Positions 38,702 through 47,759 of a DNA stretch of 51,900 nucleotides are shown here, one piece after another. This DNA comes from JACQFK01 sp035644495 (GTDB lineage Bacteria; Planctomycetota; MHYJ01; JACPRB01): NCBI GenBank assembly GCA_035644495.1, contig DASQOM010000127.1, positions 1-51,900 on the forward strand. The letters run 5' to 3'. The translations under genes and the position numbers were made by a program. Under the pieces are notes generated by a model, which saw only the letters and a program-made list of their open reading frames with translations, was not told the origin of the DNA and ran no database searches. Each line of letters begins with the position of its first letter. Position 1 is the stretch's first letter.

Positions 38702-40680
38702 GCACGAAGAAGCACTACGAGCAGCTGAAGGAGCAGATCCACCATCACAACAGGCTCTACTACGACCAGGCCAAGCCGGAGATTTCCGACGCGGAGTACG
38801 ACCGGCTCTACCTCGAGCTCGAGGCGGTCGAGAAGGAGCATCCCGACTGGATCACGCCCGACTCTCCGACGCAGGTCGTCGGCGGCCACGCGGTCGACAA
38901 GTTCGAGAAGGCGGAGCACCAGATCCCGATGCTCTCGCTCGAGAAGGCCTACTCGAAAGAGGAGATCTCCGCCTGGATCGCGTCCATGGAGCGCGAGCTC
39001 GGGCGCGAGACGGTCGACTGGAGCTTCACCGTCGAGCCGAAGATCGACGGCGATTCGCTGGATCTCGTGTATGAGAAAGGAAAGCTGACGCTGGCGGCGA
39101 CGCGGGGGGACGGCCGGATCGGCGAGAACGTGACGCATACCGTCCGGACGATCCGGAAGCTTCCGCTGCAGCTGCCGGACGCGCCGGAGCGGGTCGAGGT
39201 CCGCGGCGAGTCCTATCTCAACCTCGACGACTTCAAGGAGGTCAACCGCAGGCTCGAGGAGAAGGGCGAGGAGCCCTTCGTGAACGCGCGCAACCTGGTG
39301 GCCGGCTCGCTCAAGCAGAAGGACGCGTCGATCACGAAGACCCGGCCGCTGCGCTTCGTCGCCTACGCCCTGGGCACGATCCAGGGCAGGAAGTTCGCGA
39401 CGCACGACGAAGTCCTGGCCTGGCTCCAATCGCTGAAGTTCGAGATCCCGGAGTACAAGGTGTGCAAATCGGTCGACGAGATCCAGGCCGTCTGGGACAG
39501 GACCGCCGCCGCCCGCGACTCCCTCGATCACGAGATCGACGGCATCGTCATCAAAGTCAACGACCTTTCCCTGCGCGGCCAGCTGGGTTCGCGCACCAAG
39601 AGCCCGCGCTGGGCGATCGCCTACAAGTTCCCGGCGCGCGAGGAGACCACCGAGGTCCAGAACATCGAGTGGAACGTCGGCCGCAGCGGGAAGATCACGC
39701 CCGTCGCCAAGCTGAAGCCCGTGTTCATCAGCGGCGTCACGGTGTCGAACGCGTCGCTGCACAACGCCGCGCAGCTGGACCGGCTCGACGTCCGCATCGG
39801 CGACACCGTGCTCGTGACCCGGGCCGGCGACGTCATCCCGTACGTGGTCAAGGTCATCGACTCGAAGCGGCCCGCGGGGGCGAAGAAGCCGCCCATCCCG
39901 GAGAAGTGCCCGGTCTGCAGCGCGGCGGTCGAGCGCACCGAGACCGACGTCCTCTGCAACAACAGTTTCGCCTGTCCCGCGCAGTTCAAGAAGGCGGTGG
40001 ACCACTTCTGCTCGCGCCAGGCGATGAACATCGAGGGCTTCGGGCCGGAGTGGATCGAGCAGCTCGTGGACAAGGGGATGCTCAAGACGGTCGCCGACCT
40101 CTACTCGCTCGAGACGAAGAAGCTCCTCACGCTGGAACGCATGGGCGAGAAGCTCGCGCAGAATCTGCTCGACGCGGTCGCGGGCTCGAAGAGGGCCACG
40201 CTCCCGCGTTTCCTGAACGCCCTCGGCATCAAGCACGTCGGGGAATCGACCGCCGCCGTGCTCGCGGAGCATTTCGGCGGGATCGAGCCGATCCGGAAGG
40301 CCACCCTCGAGCAGCTCGAGGAGGTCCGCGACATCGGTCCGGCCGTCGCCGCTTCGATCTTCAAGTTCTTCCAGGACGCCCGGAACCTGAAGCTCATCGA
40401 CCAGCTGCTCGCGGCGGGAATCGAGTTCAAGGCGCCCAAGAAGAAGGGCGACCAGCTGGCGGGCCAGGTCATCGTCTTCACCGGCGGCCTCGACCAGATG
40501 ACGCGTGACGAGGCCAAGGCGCTGACGCTCGCGCACGGCGGGAAGACGGCGGATTCGGTCTCGAAGACCGTGACGCTCGTCGTCGCGGGCCCCGGCGCGG
40601 GGTCCAAACTTGACAAGGCAACCAAACTTGGTATAAAGATCGTGGACGAAGGGGCCTTCCTGAAGCTCATCGGTCGATGA
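38698..40680 (+). CDS. ligA: NAD-dependent DNA ligase
   Basis: A 660-residue bacterial ligase starting at GTG 38698, inside the upstream stop codon (GTGA). The Ia domain has HHHNRLYYDQAKPEISDAEYD. The adenylation domain has the nucleophile K115 in EPKIDGDS. The OB fold follows, then a zinc finger (CPVC and CNNSFAC), four helix-hairpin-helix motifs and a BRCT domain (about 585-660, QVIVFTGGL). It seals nicks in replication and repair using NAD+. The usual KxDG is followed by D-S rather than by hydrophobic residues, which is uncommon. It is essential in most bacteria and probably a single copy. No other replication gene is near. Confidence 0.95.
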   Translation: MSTKKHYEQLKEQIHHHNRLYYDQAKPEISDAEYDRLYLELEAVEKEHPDWITPDSPTQVVGGHAVDKFEKAEHQIPMLSLEKAYSKEEISAWIASMERELGRETVDWSFTVEPKIDGDSLDLVYEKGKLTLAATRGDGRIGENVTHTVRTIRKLPLQLPDAPERVEVRGESYLNLDDFKEVNRRLEEKGEEPFVNARNLVAGSLKQKDASITKTRPLRFVAYALGTIQGRKFATHDEVLAWLQSLKFEIPEYKVCKSVDEIQAVWDRTAAARDSLDHEIDGIVIKVNDLSLRGQLGSRTKSPRWAIAYKFPAREETTEVQNIEWNVGRSGKITPVAKLKPVFISGVTVSNASLHNAAQLDRLDVRIGDTVLVTRAGDVIPYVVKVIDSKRPAGAKKPPIPEKCPVCSAAVERTETDVLCNNSFACPAQFKKAVDHFCSRQAMNIEGFGPEWIEQLVDKGMLKTVADLYSLETKKLLTLERMGEKLAQNLLDAVAGSKRATLPRFLNALGIKHVGESTAAVLAEHFGGIEPIRKATLEQLEEVRDIGPAVAASIFKFFQDARNLKLIDQLLAAGIEFKAPKKKGDQLAGQVIVFTGGLDQMTRDEAKALTLAHGGKTADSVSKTVTLVVAGPGAGSKLDKATKLGIKIVDEGAFLKLIGR

Positions 40681-40683
40681 TTC

Positions 40684-40701
40684 AGGGGGGGCCCTTTTTT
40701 T
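40684..40701 (+). terminator. Weak terminator-like sequence after ligA
   Basis: AGGG and CCCT (40684-40687 and 40692-40695) around GGGG are followed by a T-run (40695-40701). The stem is only 4 bp, so it may act as an attenuator before ilvE rather than a full stop. Confidence 0.3.
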
Positions 40702-40719
40702 GTCTTTGGAGATACCGCC

Positions 40720-41649
40720 GTGGTGGACAAGCTGAAGTCGATCTGGATGGACGGGAAGCTGGTGGATTGGGACGCCGCCCAGGTCCACGTCCTGACCCAC
40801 ACCCTCCACTACGGCCTGGGCGCGTTCGAAGGCATCCGCGCGTATGAGCTCTCCGACGGCCGCTCGGCGGTGTTCCGCCTGAAGGATCACATGCGGCGGC
40901 TCCTGGATTCGTGCCACATCGGCATGATGCAGTGTCCCTACTCGATCGACGACCTCTGCAAGGGCGCCAAGGAAACCCTCGGCGCCAACGGCCTCAAGGC
41001 GGGCTATATCCGGCCGGTGGCCTACATCGGCCAAGGCGTGATGGGCGTGCATCCCGCCGACAACCCCGTGCGCGTCTTCATCGCGACGTGGAAGTGGGGT
41101 GCGTACCTCGGCGAGGACGCGCTCAAGAAAGGCATCCGCGCGAAGATCTCGTCCTACACGCGCTGGCAGCCCAACACCGTGATGACCCGGGGCAAGCTGA
41201 CCGGCCATTACGCGACGGGCATCCTGGCCAAGCGCGAGGCGAAGTCCCTGGGCTTCGACGAGGCGATCATGCTCGACACCGAGGGCTACTGCGCGGAAGG
41301 CTCCGGCGAGAATCTTTTCCTCATCCGCGACGGCAAGATCAAGACGGCGCCGCTGACCTGCGTGCTGCCCGGCATCACGCGCGATACGATCATGACGCTC
41401 GCGCGCGAGCACAACATCCCGATCGAGGAGCAGCGCTTCAGCCGCGATGAGCTCTATATCGCCGACGAGGCCTTCTTCACCGGGACGGCGGCGGAAGTGA
41501 CGCCGATCCGCGAGGTGGACGGCCGCAGCATCGGCAAGGGCGAGCCGGGCCCCCTGACGAAGAAGCTCCAGGAGAAGTTCTTCGAGGTGGTCCAGGGGCG
41601 CAACCCGAAGTACGCGGGCTGGCTGGATCCCTATCCGGTCCAGCACTGA
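40720..41649 (+). CDS. ilvE: Branched-chain amino acid aminotransferase
   Basis: A 309-residue fold-type IV PLP enzyme that transfers the amino group of Leu, Ile or Val to 2-oxoglutarate. The N-terminus KSIWMDGKLVDWDAAQVHVL, HTLHYGLGAFEGIRAYE and RPVAYIGQG are typical of IlvE. The PLP-binding Lys is K159 in RGKLTGHY, and EGSGENLFLIRDGK follows. Length and motifs match IlvE rather than D-amino-acid aminotransferase. The start is GTG 40720 behind a TGGAG. It follows ligA by 39 bases with a weak terminator between, so it may be transcribed with it or alone. Confidence 0.93.
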   Translation: MVDKLKSIWMDGKLVDWDAAQVHVLTHTLHYGLGAFEGIRAYELSDGRSAVFRLKDHMRRLLDSCHIGMMQCPYSIDDLCKGAKETLGANGLKAGYIRPVAYIGQGVMGVHPADNPVRVFIATWKWGAYLGEDALKKGIRAKISSYTRWQPNTVMTRGKLTGHYATGILAKREAKSLGFDEAIMLDTEGYCAEGSGENLFLIRDGKIKTAPLTCVLPGITRDTIMTLAREHNIPIEEQRFSRDELYIADEAFFTGTAAEVTPIREVDGRSIGKGEPGPLTKKLQEKFFEVVQGRNPKYAGWLDPYPVQH

Positions 41650-41775
41650 TCCTTTCCCGGCCTGATCGCCCGGCCGACTGGGGTTGCCGCCGGGAGCCTT
41701 CGCCTTCAGGCTCTGAGCGATTCCTCATCGACCTTTCATCCCGGTTTCATATCATGGGCCGTAAGGTCACCATCG

Positions 41776-43398
41776 ATGGCACTCGCCTTCGCCGCCGCGA
41801 TCCGATCGCGTCCCGTCCTCTGGCTGATCGGCCTCGTCGGCCTGCTGTATCTCTGGAACCTCGGCCGCGTCGAGCTCAGCGTGACCGACGAGACCCGGAC
41901 CGGCATGATCGTCCGGGACATGCTGAGCGGGAACTGGCTGCTGCCGCGGACGCCGGACGGCTACCTGGTCGAGAAGCCGCCGACCTTCTACGCCTCCTGT
42001 GCGCTCCTCGGCTCGATCTTCGGGGTGAACGAGTGGACGCTGCGCGGGGTCTCGATCCTGGCGTCCCTGGGCACGCTGGGGGTGACCGCCTGGTTCGTCC
42101 GTCTTTTCGGCTCATCGCGGGCGGCCTGGCTGTCCGTGGCGGCGCTGGCGTCGAACATCATCTTCCTCGCGGCCGCCCGCGACGCGATGGTGGATATGAT
42201 GCTCACGTTCTTTCTGACCGTCGGCTTCGCGGCCTACTACGCAAAACGAGTGGGGAAGCTTTCGCCGGAGCGGGCGACCGGGCTCTGCGGACTGGCCTTC
42301 GGACTGGCCGCGCTCACGAAGGGCCCTCTGGGGCTGGCGCTCCCGATTGCCGTCTGCGGCGGCGACCTTCTGCTCCAGACCCGGGGCCGCTTCTGGAGCA
42401 TTAGCAAGGCCTGGGCGCCGGCCATCGGAGTGGTCCTCCTGGCCGCCGCGGTTTCCGCGCTCTGGTATGTTCCCGGCCTGCTCGAGGGGAAGGGCGAGTT
42501 CCTGGAGACCTCGATCCTGAGCGAGAACTTCCGGATGCCCATGGGCAAGGCGAAGGGCATCGGCGTCGCGCACTATAAGCCCTGGTCCTACTATCCCCTG
42601 CGGCAGCTCGTGGCCGTCGTCCCGCTGCTCCCCCTGCTGGCCACGCTCCCCGGGTGGTTCCGCGATCCCGCTTCGGGTTCCGCCCGCCGCCTGCTGGGGA
42701 GCTGGTCCCTCTTCGGGTTCCTGCTCTTCGAGATCGCCTCGAACAAGCGCTTCTATTACCTGGTCACGATCCAGCCGGCCTTCGCCGCCATGATCGCGCT
42801 GGCGGCCGATCGATGGGCGGAGCGCAACCAGGGATCGCGGGCGATCTTCGTCGTGATCGGTGGCGCCCTGGCCCTTGCCGGCCTCGCCTGCGAGGTCGGC
42901 GCGTTCTTTCCCCCCTCGATCGGCGGCGCGCGCGGCGCAGAGATCGTCGCGGCAATCGGCCGTCAGCGCGCCTGGGTCGTCGGGTTCGGCTCCCTGATCG
43001 CGATTGTCGGGGCGGCCATGGTGTGGTCGACCCGCCGGGGTCCGGCGGAGCTGCTGGCATCGGCCGCCGCCGTGGGTCTGCTGGTCGTCGCCGTGCGCTG
43101 CGGCCTGGGCGACCGCTTCGAAGCCGAGTTCAACCGCACCCGGCCCTTCGTCGCCACGATGGCGCCGCGCATTCCGGCCGGGACCCGGCAGGCGATCCAT
43201 CCCCCGATCACCGGGTATTCCCTCGACTTCTACTGGCCCCATTCGCTGCCGCGGGATTCCAAGGAAGCCCTGGCCGCCGAGTATGTGTTCATCCAGCGCC
43301 TGAAGATGGCCGAGCTGCCCGGAATCGTCGAAATCCTGGGGACGTGGAAGTACGGCGACAGCGACCGCGACGTCGTCCTGGTCCGTCGGACGCCCTGA
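41776..43398 (+). CDS. GT39-family (ArnT/PMT-like) membrane glycosyltransferase
   Basis: A 540-residue polytopic protein. The first periplasmic loop has the catalytic D38-E39 (VTDETRTGMIVRDML) and YLVEKPP; AARDAMVDMMLTFFLT, LAALTKGPLGLALP and ENFRMPMGKAKG complete the PMT_2/ArnT pattern. ArnT transfers L-Ara4N to lipid A; other members glycosylate proteins or polysaccharide. Which applies here is unknown. This copy has the canonical D-E and KPP motifs, unlike the GT39 gene at 20291 which has E-E and HPP, so the two act on different substrates or donors. The start is preceded by an A/T-poor region; the -10 is not clear. The stop is 3 bases from the convergent gene. Confidence 0.9.
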   Translation: MALAFAAAIRSRPVLWLIGLVGLLYLWNLGRVELSVTDETRTGMIVRDMLSGNWLLPRTPDGYLVEKPPTFYASCALLGSIFGVNEWTLRGVSILASLGTLGVTAWFVRLFGSSRAAWLSVAALASNIIFLAAARDAMVDMMLTFFLTVGFAAYYAKRVGKLSPERATGLCGLAFGLAALTKGPLGLALPIAVCGGDLLLQTRGRFWSISKAWAPAIGVVLLAAAVSALWYVPGLLEGKGEFLETSILSENFRMPMGKAKGIGVAHYKPWSYYPLRQLVAVVPLLPLLATLPGWFRDPASGSARRLLGSWSLFGFLLFEIASNKRFYYLVTIQPAFAAMIALAADRWAERNQGSRAIFVVIGGALALAGLACEVGAFFPPSIGGARGAEIVAAIGRQRAWVVGFGSLIAIVGAAMVWSTRRGPAELLASAAAVGLLVVAVRCGLGDRFEAEFNRTRPFVATMAPRIPAGTRQAIHPPITGYSLDFYWPHSLPRDSKEALAAEYVFIQRLKMAELPGIVEILGTWKYGDSDRDVVLVRRTP

Positions 43399-43401
43399 GC
43401 G

Positions 43402-45924
43402 TCACTTCAGCAGGATCAGCCCTATCCCGTCGATCTCGGAGCCCGCGTGCCCGAAGATGCCGCCGACCGGCGACCCGTCCCCCAGCGTTTTCGTCTCGCC
43501 CTTCGGAGGGACGCCCACCCACGGACTTTCGTAGAGGTCTCCCGTCAGGAGCCGGCCGCCGGCGTGCCGCATGAAGACGATCTTGAAGCCGTCGATCCGA
43601 TCCGTGGCGTGAACCACGATCTGTCCGATCGCGTAGCCCGGACGGGCGACGAGCTCCGGCATCGACGGATCGCCCCCTCCATGTCCGCCGCCGGACGTCG
43701 TCTTCTCGTCCAGCCGGAAGATCGCCTGAACGAACTTCAGATTCCCGCGGGATCCCTTCGGGCTGTATCGGAGGCCGACGAGGACGGCGCCTGCCGGCGC
43801 ATTATCCTCGAAGTCGCCGCCGCCGGGGCCGCCGAGATAGGCGGTACGGGTCGGCTTGCCGGCGACGGGACCGGGCGCGACCTTGAAGCGCGGGCCGGCC
43901 GGCCGCTCCTTCAGGAGCTCCTTCAGCTCCGCCGTCGAAGGAGGCGCCCGCCGCGTCGCGCTGACCACGAGGTGCTGCACCGAAAACCCCTTCTGGTCGG
44001 TGAGCACGCGGATCTTCCTCGGTCCCGCGGCGTCGGCCTTGGGGAGCGGCAGGGAGATCCACTCCCAGCGGTCCGGCTCCTTGGGTCCGAGGTGCTGCGA
44101 ATGGATCTTCTTCAGCGGCAGGTACGGGAGTTTCACCGCCATCCCCGCGGCATCGCCCGGCTCATAGGACGCTTCCAGCTTCGTCTTCGGATCGATGCCG
44201 TGGAGCCCGGTCGCCTGCATCGAGAACGAGAACACCTCCAGGCAGCAGCCGCCGACCAGCGCCCACGCGCGATAGGTCTGCTCCGGAAGGGCATAGTACT
44301 CCGCCTCGAGAAAGGAATGCCCCGGGGTGTCCGCGGTCGACAGCCAGACCGTCCCGATTTTCTCCCGCTCCGTGGACGCGAAGGATCCCGACGCTGCGAG
44401 GTCCGCGCCCGTGAAGAACGTGTCCCGGGCGCCGTCCATCAGGAGATCGACGAAGGCCTTGAAGCGGGGTGACGGGAGTCTGGACAGCTTGTCCAGGCCG
44501 GAGGCGCGCGAGCGGTTCATGACCGCTTCCGAGAACCCGATCCAGAACTCGCGCCGGTCCGCCGCGTCGGGATCGGCCGTCGGAGCTTTGACGGCGATCT
44601 CCAGGTACTTGGCCGGCAGCGCGGGATCCAACGGGGCGGCGGCGTCTCCTCCGCAGCGGAGCGCGCACCACGCCGCCGCCGCGCGGGCGTCGGTCGCGCC
44701 GTGCCCGGGGCGCTCGACATAAAGGCGCGCGATCGTGTCGTCGGACAGCTCCGATACCGGCAGGTCCAGCGTCCCCGATTCCGTGACGAGCCGGATCCGC
44801 ACCGGGTCGGCGGAGGCGATCGTCCCTTCGAAGGAGCCGACGAGGGAGAGGTCGTCCCGAAAATCGAGCCTCACCTTCTGGTCCTTCGGGAAGCGGGACA
44901 GGGCAGCCAGGGCCTCGGGGCGCACGGGCGCCGCCAGCTTGAGAATCTCCAGGTCCTGCGCCGCCTCTTCTCTGCACGTGGGGGACTTGAGCCCTTTGAT
45001 CGCGTCCTCGATCGCCGACCTCGCAGCGACCGGGTCGCGCAAGGCCATGGCCTGGTCCCAATAAGCCCGATACGTCGCGGTTTCGAATGCGGGCTTGGGC
45101 GGGGGCTTCGGGGCCGGTTTCGGCGCGGGCGCGGGCTTGGGTTTCGGCGCCGGAGAGGAGGGCGGCGGAACGGTGGCGAGACGGCGCTCGAATTCGGCGT
45201 TCAGCGCCGGGAAAGTCCCGATGAACCCGCGCAGCCGTTCGACTTCGTCGCGGCGCCCCTCACGAAGCGCCGCCAGGGCGGGCTCGATGAACCTCGGCAT
45301 CGCGTCGCGCGCCTTCGCCTCGAGCCGCGCGCGGCGTTCATCGATCCCCGCCGACCACGCGGATTCCGTCCGCCGGGACCGGGCCGTGTCCAGCTCCCGC
45401 GCTGCGAGGGAGAAGTCGTCGCTCTCGATGCGCATCGCCAGGAGGCGATCGACCTCCGTAAACGCGCCCACCGGGAGCCCGGCTTTCGCAACCGGAACGA
45501 GGGACGGGGAAGGCGACGGCGCCGGCTCGTCGGGGCGCGCCGGCGGACGACCGGAGCCGCTCGAGACCAGCGCGACGATCACCACGACGACGGCCACGAC
45601 CGCGGCCCCGAGTGCCAGCGGCAGCTTCGAACGCGGAGGCGGCTCCTGCGCGAGCGTGATCGCCTTGAGCTTCGCGGTGCTGTCGGGAGTCGGCGGTCGA
45701 ACGGAGGGGAAGCGCGACGACGTCCCCGGCCGCTTTCCGACGGCGGTCGCTTTCAGCCGCGCGATCTCCGCGTCCACCTGCGCCGGCGGGAGATCGGCGA
45801 ACAGCCCGCGCACGCAGTCGGGGCAGGATACCTGGGCTCCGACACGGAAGGCCAGGCCCTTTTCAAAGTCGGACCCCAAGAGGCGGTTCTGACAGTGATA
45901 GCAATAGACGATCTCTTGTCCCAT
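43402..45924 (-). CDS. Zinc-ribbon/TM protein with jacalin-like C-terminal domain
   Basis: An 840-residue protein; the start at 45924 gives the conserved zinc-ribbon opening (C8, C11, C34, C37). A Pro/Thr-rich linker leads to one TM helix (about 99-121), placing the rest outside the membrane. Helical regions and a Pro/Lys/Ala-rich linker follow. The middle (about 320-640) is not recognised. The last 130 or so residues contain GGPGGGDFEDNAPAGAVLVG, IFRLDEK, ARPGYAIGQIVVHATDRIDG, FKIVFMRHAGGRL, YESPWVG and GIFGHAGSEIDGIGLIL. These Gly-rich blocks are typical of a jacalin-like domain often seen at the ends of planctomycete envelope proteins. It may bind glycans. It follows the ABC operon by 75 bases on the same strand. 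Confidence 0.8.
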   Translation of the reverse strand: MGQEIVYCYHCQNRLLGSDFEKGLAFRVGAQVSCPDCVRGLFADLPPAQVDAEIARLKATAVGKRPGTSSRFPSVRPPTPDSTAKLKAITLAQEPPPRSKLPLALGAAVVAVVVVIVALVSSGSGRPPARPDEPAPSPSPSLVPVAKAGLPVGAFTEVDRLLAMRIESDDFSLAARELDTARSRRTESAWSAGIDERRARLEAKARDAMPRFIEPALAALREGRRDEVERLRGFIGTFPALNAEFERRLATVPPPSSPAPKPKPAPAPKPAPKPPPKPAFETATYRAYWDQAMALRDPVAARSAIEDAIKGLKSPTCREEAAQDLEILKLAAPVRPEALAALSRFPKDQKVRLDFRDDLSLVGSFEGTIASADPVRIRLVTESGTLDLPVSELSDDTIARLYVERPGHGATDARAAAAWCALRCGGDAAAPLDPALPAKYLEIAVKAPTADPDAADRREFWIGFSEAVMNRSRASGLDKLSRLPSPRFKAFVDLLMDGARDTFFTGADLAASGSFASTEREKIGTVWLSTADTPGHSFLEAEYYALPEQTYRAWALVGGCCLEVFSFSMQATGLHGIDPKTKLEASYEPGDAAGMAVKLPYLPLKKIHSQHLGPKEPDRWEWISLPLPKADAAGPRKIRVLTDQKGFSVQHLVVSATRRAPPSTAELKELLKERPAGPRFKVAPGPVAGKPTRTAYLGGPGGGDFEDNAPAGAVLVGLRYSPKGSRGNLKFVQAIFRLDEKTTSGGGHGGGDPSMPELVARPGYAIGQIVVHATDRIDGFKIVFMRHAGGRLLTGDLYESPWVGVPPKGETKTLGDGSPVGGIFGHAGSEIDGIGLILLK

Positions 45925-45999
45925 GGAGCCCCGGTCCCTGCGATCCGCCGTGTTGAGGATATACGACGGACCCGGAGATCGCACGACGAAAGAGACGGC

Positions 46000-46629
46000 T
46001 CAGGCCAGCCGGCCGGCGTTCATCCGGAGCACCCGCGTCGCGCCCTTCAGGATTGATTCGTCGTGGGTCACGACGAACAGCGTCCCGCCTTGCGCGGTCC
46101 GGCGCAGGCAGTCCACGACCAGATCCGCATTGGGACGGTCCAGGGACGCCGTCGGTTCGTCCGCGAAGACGACCTTCGGGCGGTGGACGACGGCGCGCGC
46201 GATGGCGACACGCTGCTTCTCGCCGGCGGACATCTGCCACGGGAACTTGTCGCGGCAGTGGCCGACCTTCAGCTCGTCGAGCAGCGTCCCGTTGTCCGGC
46301 GCCCCTGCGGTGCGGACGTTTTCCATCGCGGTCAGGTGGTTGATCAGGAAGTGGTTCTGGAAGACGAAGCCGAAGCGGGCGCGGCGGAACTCCGCGAGCG
46401 CGTCCCGGGTGAGCGAGGCGTAGGACGTGCCCGCGAACGAGGCGTCGCCGGACGTCGCCGGCTTCAGCCCGGCGAGGATATAGAGCAGCGAGCTCTTGCC
46501 CGACCCGCTCGGCCCGAGCAGGCCGATGAACTCGCCCTCCCGAACGTCGAGCGTGACCCCGTCCACGGCGCGCACTTCATTGGCGGCGTCCCGGTACACC
46601 AGGAGGAGGTCCCGTCCGCTCAGCATCAT
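46000..46629 (-). CDS. ABC transporter ATP-binding protein (MacB/LolD type)
   Basis: A 209-residue ATPase: Walker A GPSGSGKSS (39-47), Q-loop in FVFQNHFLI, signature MSAGEKQRVAIAR, Walker B VVFADEPTASLD and the H-loop VTHD. The length and Q-loop context match the LolD/MacB/FtsE subfamily, which works with FtsX-fold permeases in lipoprotein release, macrolide efflux or mechanotransmission. It overlaps the permease gene stop by 4 bases (ATGA), so the two form one transporter. The substrate is unknown. Confidence 0.92.
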   Translation of the reverse strand: MMLSGRDLLLVYRDAANEVRAVDGVTLDVREGEFIGLLGPSGSGKSSLLYILAGLKPATSGDASFAGTSYASLTRDALAEFRRARFGFVFQNHFLINHLTAMENVRTAGAPDNGTLLDELKVGHCRDKFPWQMSAGEKQRVAIARAVVHRPKVVFADEPTASLDRPNADLVVDCLRRTAQGGTLFVVTHDESILKGATRVLRMNAGRLA

Positions 46630-47759
46630 CCGCGCCTTTCGATGATCGTGACGGGATCGAGCTTGCGGAGGCGGCCGATGACGGTGGTCGCGGCGAACGC
46701 GTGGGCCACGAGCGGGAGCGTCAGGGAGACGAGGAGGGGACCCGGCTGCCACCAGGGGAGCGGGATGCCGCGCGGCATCATCACGACCTCCCGGAACGCC
46801 CAGAAGAGGCCGAAGCCCAGCACCACCCCGAGCGCCCACGACAGCGCCATCAGGCTCGCCGTCTCGCCCGAGACCATCCGGAACAGCCGCCGCTGCGTGT
46901 GGCCGATCGCCAGCAGCACGGCGAATTCGTCCATCCGCTGCGCGTAGAAGATGTTGTTGATCAGGCCCACCACCAGGGCCACGACCACGATCAGCGTGAT
47001 CGAGATGAAGCGGAACACGAGGATGATGCGGTCGAAGCCCTGGGTGACGTCGTCCACCGCGCGGGCCTTGTCGTAGACCTTGATCTCCTTGAGGGTGCGC
47101 AGGAAGGCGTTGAGCTCCGCCGTGCGGCCGGGCTTCGCGACGACGATCTCGCGCTCCCACAGCTTGGCGGAGAAGGCATATTGCAGCGGGCTGTTCAGGT
47201 ATTCGAACGAGCAGATGCCGACGGGGACGGGACCCTTCAGGATCCCGACGATCTTGAACCGGCCCAGCATCCAGTCTTCCTCGTCGACGTCGACGCCGAA
47301 CTCCCGCCCCAGCGGCCATCCGTTGGCCTTCATGATGTTCTCGTGGATAGCGACCTCGTTGGTCCCGGGGGCGGGCATCCTCCCCTCCCCGATGCGCGCG
47401 TGCACCCGGCGGAGGAGGTACTCGTTCTCCTCGAGCTTGCCGGCGCGGAGGTTGAAGGGCATGGGGCCGATCAGCGACTTGACCCGCACGAAGCAGTTTC
47501 TCGAGTCGATCATGCGCTCGACGGCGGGATGGGCGCCGATCCCGGCGAGCAGCGCCTTGGGCAGCCGGGTGTCCTTCTTCGGGAAGACGAGCGTCCACTC
47601 ATCGAACTCGCCGGTATAGACGAGCATCGAGTCGCGCAGGCCGCCGAGCGTGGAGAGGATGACGATGACGAGCATGACGATGAACGTGAGGATGATCGCC
47701 GCCGGCAGGATCTTCCGCACGTTGCGACGCCCGTAGAGCCAGGGGGAGAGCGGATCCAT
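46626..47759 (-). CDS. FtsX/MacB-fold ABC transporter permease
   Basis: A 377-residue membrane protein starting at ATG 47759, within the upstream stop (TGATG). It has one N-terminal TM (about 18-42, AIILTFIVMLVIVIL), a periplasmic domain of about 210 residues (about 45-255), then three TMs (about 262-286, 305-330 and 345-365), the MacB/LolC/FtsX layout. Periplasmic segments include EVAIHENIMKANGWPLG. Between the helices is AIGHTQRRLFRMVSGE, the coupling region for the ATPase. It works with the ATPase 46000-46629 and is translationally coupled to it and to the HEAT membrane protein upstream. Confidence 0.9.
   Translation of the reverse strand: MDPLSPWLYGRRNVRKILPAAIILTFIVMLVIVILSTLGGLRDSMLVYTGEFDEWTLVFPKKDTRLPKALLAGIGAHPAVERMIDSRNCFVRVKSLIGPMPFNLRAGKLEENEYLLRRVHARIGEGRMPAPGTNEVAIHENIMKANGWPLGREFGVDVDEEDWMLGRFKIVGILKGPVPVGICSFEYLNSPLQYAFSAKLWEREIVVAKPGRTAELNAFLRTLKEIKVYDKARAVDDVTQGFDRIILVFRFISITLIVVVALVVGLINNIFYAQRMDEFAVLLAIGHTQRRLFRMVSGETASLMALSWALGVVLGFGLFWAFREVVMMPRGIPLPWWQPGPLLVSLTLPLVAHAFAATTVIGRLRKLDPVTIIERRG

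Noticed and set aside
36057..38705. 882-codon minus-strand frame opposite murD and the HEAT gene
   Set aside because: Antisense shadow; low-complexity Arg/Gly-rich translation and no recognisable fold.
38689..41646. 985-codon open frame on the minus strand opposite ligA and ilvE
   Set aside because: It lies entirely antisense to two clear genes with all catalytic motifs, its translation is biased to Asp/Arg/Leu/Val as expected of a mirror of GC-rich codons, and it shows no domain.
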